DNA of 5,893 nt, taken from contig JAJDTN010000259.1 of the NCBI GenBank assembly GCA_022827165.1, positions 1 to 5,893 of the forward strand, in the 5' to 3' direction. Under the pieces are notes generated by a model that did no database searches, was not told where the DNA came from, and was given only the letters and a program-made list of their open reading frames with translations. Position numbers and translations under genes: made by a program. Below, one piece after another: positions 5,745-5,893 of this stretch; the stretch's first letter is position 1, and each line of letters starts with the position of its first letter. The stretch comes from Candidatus Latescibacterota bacterium. Lineage in GTDB: Bacteria > Latescibacterota > UBA2968 > UBA8231.

Positions 5745-5893
5745 ATGTACGCGGGAGTTCAGGGCATCGGCACGAGCCGTCACGAGCTGCAGTTCCTCGT
5801 GCGCCACGGCGTCACCCACATGGACGCCAGCGTCGAGGACAACGAGGTCGACACGCTGACGCGCCACCGCGAGGCGGCGGCGGCCGAGGGCGT
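5745..5893 (+). CDS. Probable mannonate dehydratase-like TIM-barrel protein (5' part only)
   Basis: The first 49 residues are in the window; the gene continues past its right edge. The N-terminus MYAGVQGIGTSRHELQFLVR followed by HGVTHMDAS reads as the first strand, helix and second strand of a TIM barrel. It resembles proteins annotated as mannonate dehydratase (UxuA-like), which convert D-mannonate to 2-keto-3-deoxygluconate. A xylose-isomerase-like sugar phosphate isomerase/epimerase is the main alternative; the catalytic residues lie beyond the window. The ribosome binding site AGGAGG (5733-5738) is laid over the TAG stop of the RraA-like gene, and ATG 5745 follows 6 bases later, so the gene belongs to the same operon. 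It is the best clue in the window that the pathway handles sugar acids. Confidence 0.6.
   Translation, partial: MYAGVQGIGTSRHELQFLVRHGVTHMDASVEDNEVDTLTRHREAAAAEG

Overview
The window is GC-rich (about two thirds or more G+C by eye) and gene-dense. Genes have clear Shine-Dalgarno sites and tight or overlapping junctions, so it is bacterial chromosome. The mix of families (Gfo/Idh/MocA oxidoreductase, DUF362, PhyH-type oxygenase, aldo/keto reductase, small cupin, RraA-type aldolase, sugar-acid TIM barrel) is typical of environmental carbohydrate degraders such as Planctomycetota, Latescibacterota or Poribacteria-like lineages. That taxonomic guess is inference from gene content; there is no rRNA or other marker here.

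Layout: (1) The 3' end of an unidentified plus-strand gene (2-145) runs into the window and overlaps tail-to-tail with the next gene. (2) A minus-strand pair, transcribed right to left, consists of a Gfo/Idh/MocA-family dehydrogenase (1366-2574) followed after 16 bp by a DUF362 protein (126-1349) with an additional C-terminal segment. (3) A 176-bp divergent intergenic region (2575-2750) holds the only evident promoter space: a candidate minus-strand promoter, a short palindrome and the ribosome binding site of the rightward operon. (4) A plus-strand operon of at least five genes follows: a PhyH-family oxygenase starting at GTG 2751, an aldo/keto reductase, a cupin, an RraA/HMG-aldolase-like protein, and the start of a probable mannonate-dehydratase-like TIM-barrel protein that leaves the window. 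Two junctions are TGATG overlaps and a third has the Shine-Dalgarno site built over the preceding stop codon, so translation is probably coupled.

Taken together, the seven complete or partial enzymes around the divergent promoter look like one catabolic locus for a sugar, sugar acid or modified sugar: two NAD(P)-dependent oxidoreductases, a non-heme iron oxygenase, a small cupin of unknown task, a pyruvate-type aldolase-like protein and a probable sugar-acid dehydratase. The substrate is not visible from the sequence. No transporter, regulator or glycoside hydrolase is present in the window. The points most worth checking are the altered iron-binding motif of the PhyH protein (H-x-G rather than H-x-D), the cassette as a pathway, and the extra C-terminal module on DUF362. 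I see no RNA gene, mobile element, CRISPR array or long repeat.
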